64,000 nt of DNA from Arion vulgaris (taxonomy: Eukaryota; Mollusca; Gastropoda; Stylommatophora; Arionidae), in contig CM036761.1 in assembly GCA_020796225.1 (NCBI GenBank), positions 40,050,428 through 40,114,427 on the forward strand, in the 5' to 3' direction. The position numbers and the translations under genes were made by a program. The notes beneath the pieces are model-generated. The model did no database searches, was not told where the DNA came from, and saw only the letters and a program-made list of their open reading frames with translations. Numbering within the stretch: position 1 is the first letter of the stretch; every line of letters begins with the position of its first letter. Shown here one piece after another: positions 1-12,200 of this stretch.

Positions 1-140
1 CATAGCAGTATATTATTATGTTCGTAGCTCGTAATGCAAGAGCGTAACCACTTAGGCAGTATATTATATAAGTGTTCGTGAAGTTTTGTTTCATTTCCTC
101 ATTTTACCAATCTCTGTTTGGCTTCATGTATTATCATTAG

Positions 141-281
141 GTGCTTGGGATCAACGAAATGTTCAAAGGTAGGATAGCACCTACCGGTGTTGAAGTTAAT
201 GTTGGAGTGACTAGTGCGTCCAATGTCACAATCGGCATTGGAATTCGTATAACGGGCAAAGTGGAGAACGGAGTATTCAAA
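141..281 (+). CDS. exon 1 (in window) of the unrecognised gene
   Basis: The acceptor is ttatcattag before GTGCTTGGG and the donor is AAA then gtaagaag. It holds 47 codons and both ends are phase 0. The protein is rich in V, I, G and T, with VGVTSASNVTIGIGIRITGK, which looks like beta strands. Codons look functional, with no stops in a 141-base segment between consensus splice sites. Confidence 0.55.
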
Positions 282-3200
282 GTAAGAAGTAACTGCACGA
301 GTGTGTCAATATTTATGTCTCTGTGTGTGTGTGTGTGTGTGTGTTTACGATTACAAGGGTTTACACTACGACTGTATGTGTGGATATGCTGGCAGTGGCG
401 GCTCGTGATCATTTTTGTTAGTGGGGCCAGACAAAAATTTGCGGAAAAAATCATGATTTTTGGTTAGGTTATATTTTAATTCATAAAGCAAATACACGTT
501 ACACATTATTTTTGGTGGGGCCCGGCCCCACTTACCCCTAATGACGAGCCGCCACTGTATGCTGGTATCAGGTTGACTTTGAATTCACCGTACATAAGTT
601 ATTGTTATTAAATGTATTCATCTAAGTGTATAAAAGCCTTAGGAAAGGCAGAATAACTTGATAGTTTTTCCCTCATCTGTAATGTTGTTTTGGATTAAAA
701 ATTCTTTGTCAACCAAACATCTTGTCGTATTCTGTAACGGATCGCCAACATTATCTCTTTCTAGTGGATGCACCAAGGTGCCAAATTGCTCTTTCTCCAT
801 CTCTTAATGTCTCCTTCTTCCTTGGGTCGTAGTTGCCCTACTTCCAGCATGCCTCAACAAGTCCTTCTAATGTGCTTTCAACACCGTCGTATGTCTCCCT
901 ACGTGTCCACAATATTTGATTTGCTTATCGTATCACTTTTCAAAATTATCTTTATCATCATTTATTTTGTAAGTACTTCTTTATTTATGTTTATTTAGTT
1001 GCATGAAATTCACTCAATCTTTCTTTCCTTTTTTTCTTTTAACCTTCTCTGCTTTTTTGCCGCTAGGCGTGGCAGGTTTAACTGATGATCGGTTTCCAAG
1101 ATAATGCACGTTCGATCTCTTGATGTGCTGTGGTATTGTGGAGTTTTAAGATGGCTGTAACTCCATCAACCCATCCTTTTCTTGGTCTGCCCCTTCCTCT
1201 TGAAGATTCCATTTTCAGGTTGTACGCTCTTGCAACTGGTGTATTCGGGTTCATTCTCACCAAGTGGCCAAACCATTTGAATCACTGTTTTTCAATTAAT
1301 CTAATAGCAGGTGTTGTTCCGACTGTTCTAATTATCTCATTTCTTATATGGTCTCTTCTTGTTTTATTTACTGCTTTCCTCAAGCATCTCATTTGACATG
1401 TGGTATCATTCACTCAATGATTATGCAAATATTCTGTTTTGATTGTCATAAATTTTTATACTTGATTAAAAAATGACACTTAGTAGTCCAATGATTTCCG
1501 CAAAAGTAAAAATTCACAGGTAATTCCCCATCATATAATATCGCAAAGGTGTGAACTATTCAAGTTCGTTCCAAATTTTGTGAACACACTAAGGTTTAAT
1601 TTTCACGAAACCTACCGGATGGATAACAGTAATTTTCCGTAGACAGTCTTATATACCTCACGACCTTACGAATTCATTTTTTAACTAATTGGTAGCTTAG
1701 TTGTTGCAAAAAACAACATTTTTAAAAATATAATTTTCTATAAGCACAACAAAATGAGAATCAAAGCCTGGAATATTCTAACGTGATCAGTCTCTTTCTG
1801 CAAATTGAGATCTATGTCACAAATATCATCAACACTCATGCCTTCTATTTTATGTCACACGTATAAACATAAGCGCCATGTGTTTCTATGCCATGTATCC
1901 TGTGCCATGTATTATGTGTCATGTATTATGTACCATGTATTCTGTGCCATTTATTCTGTGCCATGTATTATGTGTCATGTATTATGTACCATGTATTCTG
2001 TGCCATGTATTCTATGCCATGTATTATGTACCATGTATTCTGTGCCATGTATTCTGTGCCATGTATTATGTACCATGCATTCTGTGCCATGTATTCTATG
2101 CCATGTATTATTTGCCATGCATTTTATGCTCCTTATTATGTTCCATGTATTATGTTCCATGTATTATGTTCCATGTATTATGTTCCATGTATTATGTTTA
2201 TGTATTATGTTCCATGTATTATGTTCCATGTATTATGTTCCATGTATCCTGTGCCATGTAATCTGTCCCATGTATTATGTGCCATATAATCTGTTCCATG
2301 TATTCTATGCCATGTATTCTGTGCCATGTATTATGTGTCATGTATTCTGTGCCATGTATTCTGTGCCATGTATTATGTGTCATGTATTCTGTGCCATATC
2401 GAGTGGAACTCATCCCTCTACATAAACTTTGTGGACTATGAAAAGGCATTCGATAGCCTAGACAAGGAAACACTCTGGAAACTTCTACGACACTATGGCG
2501 TCCCCAGAAGCTAACCAATTTAATAAAGAAAATGTATGAGGAGACTACGGCTAAAGTACTGCATGAAGGAAAACTGACAGAGGCCTTCGAAATAAAGACT
2601 GGTGTGCAACAAGGCTGCCTTTTATCGCCCTTCCTTTTCCTGCTGGCTATTGACTGGATAATGAGATCAAAAACTGCCAGGGGAAGAAATGGAATACAAT
2701 GGACCACGATGAGTCAATTGGAGGATCTGGATTTTGCAGATGATCTAGCACTCCTCTCTCACAACCATCAGCAGATGCAAGAGAAAATAACAAAACTAGA
2801 AACAGTCTCACAGCAACTAGGCCTGACTATTCATGGGGAGAAAACAAAGATCATGAGATTAAATGCTGGTTCCAGAGACCCAATCTTATTGAGAGGATCA
2901 CCACTAAAAGAGGTGGACACATTTACATATCTGGGAAGTGTCGTCAACATTCAAGGTGGCACAGATGAAGATGTTAAGGTTAGAATACAAAAGGCAAGAT
3001 CAGCATTTGCCATTCTGAAGAACATATGGAGTTCAAGAATGATTAGGAATAAAACTAAGATAATGATATTTAACTCAAATGTCAAGTCTGTCCTTCTGTA
3101 TGGAACAGAGACATGGAGAACAACTAAGGTGAACACCAAAAGTTGCAGACATTCATCAATAGATGCCTACGCAGGATACTCCATCTGAGATGGTACGACA

Positions 3201-6200
3201 GGACCACAAACAGAGAACTGTGGGACAGGGCAGGACAACGGCAGGTGGAACAAGAGATAATGAGCAGAAGGTGGAGATGGATAGGACACACACTGAGGAA
3301 ACCCCTGACAGCATCGTGAGACAGGCTCTCCGATGGAACCCCAGGGCAATAGAAGTAAAGGAAAACCCAGAAACACCTGGAGACGGGAGTTAGAGATGGA
3401 ATACAAGAGGACGGGGAGAGAGTGGCGAGATCTGGAAAGGATGGCCTTGGATAGACGGACTTGGAAGGCCTTGGTTGCGGACCTATGCTTCCCTAGGGGC
3501 GAAGGGTGAAGAAGAAGAAGAATTATGTACCATGTATTCTGTGCCACGTAATCTGTGCAATGTAATCTGTGCAATGTAATCTGTGCCACGTAATCTGTGC
3601 AATGTAATCTGTGCAATGTAATCTGTGCAATGTAATCTGTGCAATGTAATCTGTGCAATGTATTCTATGCCATGTATTCTGTGCCACGTATTATGTGCCA
3701 TGTATTATGTGCCACGTAATCTGTGCCATGTAATCTGTGCAATGTATTCTATGTCATGCATTCTGTGCCACGTATTCTATGCCATGTATTCTATGCCATG
3801 TATTCTGTGCCATGTATTATATTACATGTATTCTGTGCCATGTATTTTATGCCCCGTATTCTTGCCATGTATTATGTGCCATGTATTCTATGCCATGTAT
3901 TTTATGCCCCATATTATGTTCCATGTTTAGTTTAGTTTAGTCGTCGGATCACCATCATTGCACGTCGAACAAATTAGTCCATAAGTGCTCCGATCTCTCC
4001 TCAGTATGTCCATCAGAGTGTGGCGACTAACGACACCGGTTCTTTGTTGGTTTACAATTCTTCTTTGTCTGCCAGCATAGCGTTCTTGTCGAGCTACACC
4101 ACACTTAACTTTGAGTTCCTGCAGTCTGGTTAGTGTTGTGGATTCGCCGCTATTACGTGAATCATGTACACGCCCTCTCTCCTTAAGGAATTTATAATAT
4201 CAGCCTGGTCCATTGCTCGCCGCTTTGGACAGCAGCCATACCTGCAAGCCTATCCGCACGTTCATTCCCCTTACACCTGCATGCCCTGGCACAAAAATAA
4301 AACTGATCTTTGTCAGCTTAGACCTCCCCAGCGACTCTATCCAATGCCTCCGAGCCCATCCTGTTTCAATCTTCCTGAGCATACTCAATGAGTCACTGAG
4401 AAAACATGCATGGATAAAAGTCTGCGATTCTAGCCAAATCATCGCTTTGGTAACCGCCATGATTTCCATAGTGAGACTGCTCGTAGTCACGGCAAAACCA
4501 CCACTATCTTCCTTCATAACATCACCTCCGACCTGAGCAGTGAAAGCCCACGAGCTCCGCACATGTCGAATCACCGAACCATCCGTATAAATGATTACAT
4601 CATGCGCAGATGCGTTCTCAGAAATTAATGCCTGAACCTCTGCCTCCACGTCAAGTGGGTTGTGTTGTCTGCATTCTTTAGCAAGTTCGATGCATACAGA
4701 AAAGGATGTAGCGATTCCTGTTGGCACTGGTATCCATTCTTCACCGGGATCAATGTCTTCAAGTATTATGTGCCATGTATTCTGTACCATGTAATCGGTG
4801 TCATGTATTATGTGTCATGTAATCTGTGCCATGTATTCTATGCCATGTATTCTGTGACACACATAAGAGGAAACATATTTATCATCTGACCCTGCCAGTA
4901 AATTCTATTTTCTTTATACACTGAACACATTTCAAACGACCGATACCTCCGTGTTATTACTGATACTTGCATTTGCAATATTTTTTTTCAGTACACAGAA
5001 TGGGGTAGGAATTATTTTATCGTGGAACAACCAGTAATATCCGTGGTAAGTCAATTAAAGAGTAGTAATAATGTGAAGTACTGTTCTATGTCTCGAAAAC
5101 ATGGAAGACAACAACAGAAATCACCAGAAAACTACAGACATTCAGAAATGGATGTTTGCGTAGAATAGAGGGACTGAGATGATATGACAAGATTACGAAC
5201 GAGGAACTCAGAGAAAGAACTAAGCAGAAGCCATAGGAAAAAAGATATAAGGAAGAGACGCTAGCGATGGATAGGACACACATTGAGAAGACCAACCGGA
5301 AGCATTGCAAGACAGACACTGTTGTGAAACCAACAGCGAAAGAGGAGTAAGAGAAGGACTAGAAATACATGAATGAGAGAGCTGGAGACGTATATTAAAA
5401 GGGTAGGTAAGACTGGAAAGAATTGGACGGGTTGGCAAAAGAGAGGAAGGGCTGGAAGAAGTGTGCTGAGGACTTTTGCTCCTTTGGGAGTTTAAAAGCG
5501 AAAAAAGGAAGAAGAAATACTATCTGTAATAATTATAAGAAACTAGTAGATGGGGTACACATTTGCAGAGTTGAGAACCGGTTCATCGTAGACAAATGAA
5601 TGCGTCTTCTTGTAGGTCTATAGTAGCTAACAGGTCTTGCAAGTAATTTACTAGCCAGATTTGGGAAGGAAGAGATGTTTGAGATGATGACATACAGAAG
5701 GTTATTGTTCGTATTGTATGGTTATCAGGGCCCAAATTTGGGGTGTAAAGAATAGAACCACTGTTACCTACTACGCATGTCGTAAGAGGCGACTAAGGAG
5801 GTTTGGCTGAAATCGGATGCACATGTCCTAAACGTGTAGAAATATATGCGTTTAGGGCCTACCAAACCAATGTGCAACGTATACACGTTCTTGGCAAAGA
5901 TCAAACATATCACAAAGTGTGATTAAAATGGGTCTTAAAGAACGAACGCTAAGAAGAAGAAGATATTGTATGGTGTGTTTAATCTGGTGAAGTGAATGTA
6001 TTAGGGTATGGAAACCGCTAGAAAAACGAATATATTGTTTATTCACAGGATACAGAAGATTCTAGCATTGAGGGAAGTGGCAATGGTGATAGCGATGATT
6101 GTGAAGATAACGAATGGGTACTCCCAGAAGAACTGAACATAGGGGGTGGTGAAACAATTCACACTAAAATTGATGAGGACAATTTTGTTACAATTTCTGT

Positions 6201-9200
6201 TCCAAGCTGCCGCACGGACATTAGACTTAGAGCTCCTAACGTTGACGTAACTCGACAATCACAATATCCAGGTCTCGCGGTATCCATCAGCGGCGACAAT
6301 GGTAGGTGGCTTATATTAATTAACTTCCTTGATTATTCATCACTTGTTGTGAAGTCAATTTTCAAATATTTTCATCCACTAAACATCCTCAATCGAGGAG
6401 TCGATGCACAGCAGCTAACCAGGTACTGGGACAGTTAACGCCAATGTTGTTACATAAAGAGATACCGCTAACCACTAAAGCATATCTTATAAGAACGATT
6501 TTCTGGCCAACATTATGTTACTATAGTTCGTTCCAAAATTCGTGATCACACTAAGGTTTAATTTGGTACGAAATCTACCTGATGGATAAAAGTAATTTTT
6601 GCATGCAGTCTTATATACCTCATGACCTTACGAATTCATGTTTAACTAATTGGTAGGTAGATTGGTTGATGCAAAAACCTTTTGGTATATAACTTTGCAT
6701 AAGCACAACAAATGATAACCAAAGTTTAGAATTTACATTAATACACAAAATTGTGGCGAATGTTTGCAAAGGCGTATTCCTATTACATATTATAAAAAGA
6801 AAGGTGACATATTGAACAAATGATATAGTTCGTTCCAAATTTCGTGATCATCTTTACCGACCGATAAAAAATCATCCACTTGATAGAAATTCTTGATTTT
6901 TACATTTTTATATAGGTAACAGTGACGACGCTCCAAAAGTATTAAAAGGACCACCCAAACCTTTAGTTCTGTAAGAATTTTATTATATGTTATTACTAAA
7001 TTTATCGCGATGTTGATATGGTATACTTATCGAAATTTTACAGTACGATTGTTAAGTTTGTCTATAACTAAGCATTTCCGTGTTCCACATGCAATTCAGT
7101 GCTAGTCAAAATCGGGAATCCGTGGAATTAATCAGTTCACAATGTTTCCTACCGACTGTCATTGGCGTATGTACGCAACATTTACTTTCATTTATAGAAG
7201 TGGAAGGTATCATTTGTTCACTATGTGACCTTTCTTTTATAATATGTAATAGGAATACGCCTTTGCAATCATTCGCCACCATTTTGTGTATTACTGTAAG
7301 TTCTAAACTTTGATGATCATTTTGTTGTGTTTATGCAAAATTATATAACAAAAAACGTTTTTTTGCATCAACCAAGCTACCTACTAATTAGTTAAACATG
7401 TATTCGTAAGGTCGTGAGATATATAAGACTGCTTGCAAAAAATCACTGGTGTGCATCAGGTAGATTTACAATTTTGTAATAATTAAACTTTAGTGTGATC
7501 ACGAATTTTGGAACGAACTATACCTTCCACTTCTATACCTAACTCCGGACAGACTCAAATGTGCTCAGTTTCTCACCAATAGATGTCGAAGGGTATTCTC
7601 TATGTTACACGTATACTGAATTAGCCAGTATATCAGCTTTGAGATATCTTAAAATATACACTGAGCCAGTATATCGAGGGGGTAGCTAGTTAATTGCATA
7701 TCCTTTACAGGACTTTGCGAATCAACCCCAGCTTTTTTAACACTGTAATTTTTCTAGGCATTATTACGTTCAGTAGTTTGCCATTGCTTTTGAACGGGTG
7801 GTACCATTGCCCTTTTTGTAAAAATCCACGAAACAATTTCAACAAACTTTCCGCAGCGTGATTCGAACTCAGAACGTCGGGGAACGACCGAGTCACGCTG
7901 CGGAAAGTTTGGTTGTAAATAAGCCTTAGACGCCACCAAAGGGTTAATTTATTTGATTTTTTTTTTTTCATGGATTAATGTTTTTTCAACCTTTTGTTTT
8001 TGTTGCTGTTGTGATCATTTGTTTACTAAAAATGACATCCAAGCATCGAAGACTTGCTTGGATATATTGCCCTAAATATGCAGGTGTTTGGGGCAAATGA
8101 TGGGACAGACTGGCTTGTATTAAAAGCACCAATCGTTGGGATATTGAAGATGAATACATGGGATATCTTTTTGATTACTCAGCTACCGCTTGTTGGATGA
8201 GACCACTAGAGCAGAACGACAATTGATGTTGAATCTATGCAACATTTTTAGGAGTTTGTAATCACAAATTATACGGTAGGAGTTAAACGTATGAGGGACA
8301 ACGTGAGGAGTGTGTTCAACTACACGGAAACATCAGCATGCATCCCCTGTGTTGACTGAGCACATATGTGCCTGCCAATGTGCACTAGCATCAGCTCTTC
8401 TTCTCTTCTTCTTTTTTTTGTCGTCACACTGCTACCGGGTTGTTGCCCAGTGTCGTGGTTTTCTGTTTTGTCTTGCGCTGTTCTGGTGGCTTGTGTGATT
8501 GTTATTTTTGCTCTTTCACATGATTCTGCTACGCCATCTAACCATCTTTTCGTGGTCTTCCTCTTGCCTTCTTTCCCGATGTTCTGTTGTAGAAGACTGT
8601 ATACTGTGGAGCTTGGGTGCATTCTTAAGTGGCCAAACAACTTCATTCTTTGTTTCTCTATGTAATTCAAGCACGGTTTTGTGCCAACTTTTTTTCTTAT
8701 GCTGATGTTGGTGATTCTGTCTTTTCTTGTGTTGTTGGTAACTTTTCGCAGGCAACGCATTTCACATGTAGCTATTTTTGTGACTGCGCTTTGCTCAATG
8801 TCCATGTTTGGCTCTGGTAACACAAAGTAGGCATAAAAATGCTGTTGATCATCTGTTGCTTAGCTGCCTTTTGAAATTTTGGTGCCTTAACAATGGGGCT
8901 AGCTGGTAGGTTACAGCATTTGCTTTTGCACTCTAGCCTCTATCTCTCTATCTAGTCTTTCGTCTTCTGTGAATATGCTTTCTAAGTATTTGAATTCTTT
9001 CACTTGGTTTATTTTAGTGCCAATGACATGGATGTCTAGATTATTATGTTTTCTTCCCATATTCATTATTTCTGTTTTAGTGTTGTTGATTTTCATGTCA
9101 TGATTTATACAATTTTTTTGTTGAGGTGTCAATATGATATTGTAGATCTTGTTCATTTTGATGTATCAGGCACTGATCATCTGTAAACAGCAGTTCATTT

Positions 9201-12200
9201 ATTTAATCATTATCTGAATTTGACTCTTGAGTTATTTTATCCATATATGCAATAAGAGTAGTGGTGAGAGGACACAACCTTGTCTAAAACCTGATGTAAT
9301 GGAGAACCAGTCAGTCATTCCTTCTGTTGTTATTACTGTACTTGCTATCTTGATATAAGGCTATGATATTACCTAATAGTTGTCTCTAGACGCATATTCT
9401 TCAAGGATCTTCCATAGTTTGCACCTGTTTACTCTATCAAATGCCTTTTCTTGGTCTATAAATATAAGATGTTTACTTTGATTGTATTCAATTGTTTGTT
9501 CGCAGATCTGTCTTAGTGTAAATATTGCGTCTGTGCAGCTCTTACCCTCCTAAACCCAAACTGGCTATTTCTTAACTGGGGCTTTAATATATGTCTTGCT
9601 CTTTGCTCCAATATTTTTGCAAACATTTTTCCTATATGGCTCAAAGAGAGATACCCTGTACGTTTCACACTCTCTTTTGTCTCCTTTGTTCTTCCATATT
9701 GGGATTACAATAGCTCTCTGCCAGTCATCTGGAACCTCTTGTGCCTCCCAGGCTATGTTAAAAATTCTGGTCCGCCATGTTATTACTGTTGTCTTACACG
9801 CAAGTAACATTTCTGTTGTTATGCCATCTATCCCCGCTGCCTTCCTTCTCTTGCTTTTGGTTTAGTGCCATTTCAACTTGGGATTCTAAAATGTTCAATT
9901 GTTGGTATTTTCCATGTTTCATTTGAAATGTTTCTGTACCTTGTGATTCGCAGTTTAACAGTTCTGTAAAATATTCTTTCCATCTGTTTTGAATATCTTT
10001 GCTGTTGGTAAGAGGTTTCCTAGACTTGTTATTTATTATGGTGACTGGATTGAATTGTTCTTCTCTTAGCCTCATTGCCTTGATGCTTCTGTAAAACTTT
10101 CTTGGTGTCTTAGTGCATAGTTCCACTAAATGTTCTCCAAACTTTGCCCAAGATTCTGATTTAGATGACTTTACTTTATTTTTACTATTCATTCTTGCTG
10201 TTCTGTATTTGGTGTAGTCTTCATCTAATTTTGACTTTTGCCACCTGTGAAAACATTTTTCTTTTCTTGTATAGACCTTTTAACTTCATTCCACCATGCT
10301 GTGTGTTTACTGTGCTTATTTTTAAGTCCTCAATTTTCTTTCACTATATTCATGATATTTGTTTTGAAGATTTGTCATTCTTTATTTATGTTGCTTACTC
10401 CCTCTAGGGTGTTAAAAGCTGATGTAACTGCTCCTTCAATTTGATTCCTAGTTTCATTATTATTTAGCTTTTCAATATCTATTATTTCAATTTGTTGAGT
10501 TGTGCTCCTGTTGTGTTTTCTATTTGGTTTTTGAAGAAATAGTACCACTGGTCTATGATCTGAGTCTAATATTGCATTTGGAATGGCTCTAGCGTTTTTT
10601 ATTCTCCATCTTTCACTCTTTTTTGCTAATATAAAGTCGATCTGTGATGCTTGATTAATATTATTCTATTTATACCAGGTCAATATCTGGCTTCTACTAT
10701 GTTGGTAAAATGTATTGGTGATAAATATATCATGTTCTGCACATATATTAAACAGGTGTTCCCCGTTGCTGTTGCATTTCGTTGTTGTGTTGCTGAATGG
10801 TCCTAGATGTGTCTCCCATGGTGTTCTTGCTCGCAACTCTTCCGTTAAAATCTTCCATAATATATATGTTGTCAGTGTTGTTGACTTTACTAATGTTTTC
10901 ACTTAATTGGTCGAAAAATGTTGTTCTTTCTTCTTCACTATACGAGTCATTACATGGTGCATAAATCTGTATGTAAGTTACTTTCCTCTTACCTTGCGCT
11001 GTTCTGATACGGATGATTCTTTCTGATGTGTACTCTATTTATAATATAAATTTTGCTGCAGTAAGGGCAATAATGAACCCGACTCCATGTTTGTTGTTTT
11101 CGCCTGGTTGTGTTCCTCGCCATGTAAATATGAAATCTTTATGTATTTTCTTAATACCCTGTCCTTTTCTTCTAGTGTCGGCTACTCCCCTGATTGTGAT
11201 TTTATGTTTGATCATATATTCTACTATCTCTGTTGTTTTATCTCCTAATCCACTAATATTCCACGTTGCTATCCTAAACTCTGGTGCTTTACGTATTGCT
11301 GTGTTCTGTGTTGGTGCTACTTCACTGGCTTTGTTATTGTGTGTTTGTTTTGAACGCCGTTGTTATCGCGTTTCTTCCTAAGTATTCCCCACAATTCTTG
11401 AGCAATGGGGCTTGAACAAACAAATCCTCTACCGGTTTGCTGGACCTGTCGTAGATTCATCCTTGTTTGGACACTTGATGTTAAAGAAAACACACTGATA
11501 AAACATTCCAAAGCACTCCTAGTGCTAATGAATACTGCTCACACCGCCATGGATATGGTCATATATTATAGTATCAGCTCTTGAACAGCAAATACTGAGT
11601 GCTCGAGTAATAATTTTCATATTCTGTTCCAAAATCTTTCTTATGAATTTCCTGTATTATGTATCTTTCTAACAACTGGTAAAATCGAGGGTAGACGAGA
11701 CAGAGGAAGACAGAGAGAGAAAATTCCTGACTTCATGGCGCTGTAGAGCGTCAGCATCTGAGATGATAACAAACGCCAAAGATAGAGATTTGTGGAGATC
11801 CATGATCGCATACGCCAGCCGGCACGGCACCTGATGATGATATTATGTATAAAATTCATTTTGCAACTTGGAACACAACGAGAGTCCATTATAAGCTTAT
11901 ATTTAGTTTTGATGTGATTTCAGCTCAGGCAGATTTCATCAGTCCATTCACATACTTAGCTGATACGCCTTTAATGACGCTCGGCAGCAATGACAGGCGA
12001 AAAAACTGGCAACTCAATCAGGAATCATTACACCGTGCCATGGTGTACTCAGCTAGACAGGCCTGGTAGGACATTTCTTTAGTCTCTATGAAAGTATGTT
12101 AGTTCGAATTTAATAAATCCATCTATATATCTATCCTTCAATTCTTCATACCATCCATGTATTCATCCATCCATATATATCTAACTACCTACAATATATA

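Noticed and set aside
630..765. LTR end of a retrotransposon (ATAAAAGCC..., ...AACGGATCGCCAACA)
   Set aside because: No matching second LTR, primer-binding site or gag/pol sequence in the window.
768..998. ORF of 76 residues
   Set aside because: Low-complexity hydrophobic translation of AT-rich DNA, no homology recognised, no splice context.
1805..2425. Long + strand ORFs rich in Cys, Tyr and Met, like a repeat protein
   Set aside because: They arise because the 14-bp unit has no stop in any frame. Three overlapping frames give the same kind of repeat, which no real gene would do.
6971..6975. Stop codon TAA right after exon 3 as the end of the unrecognised gene
   Set aside because: The TAA overlaps a strong donor (gtaaga), and exons with matching phase follow. 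A shorter isoform remains possible.
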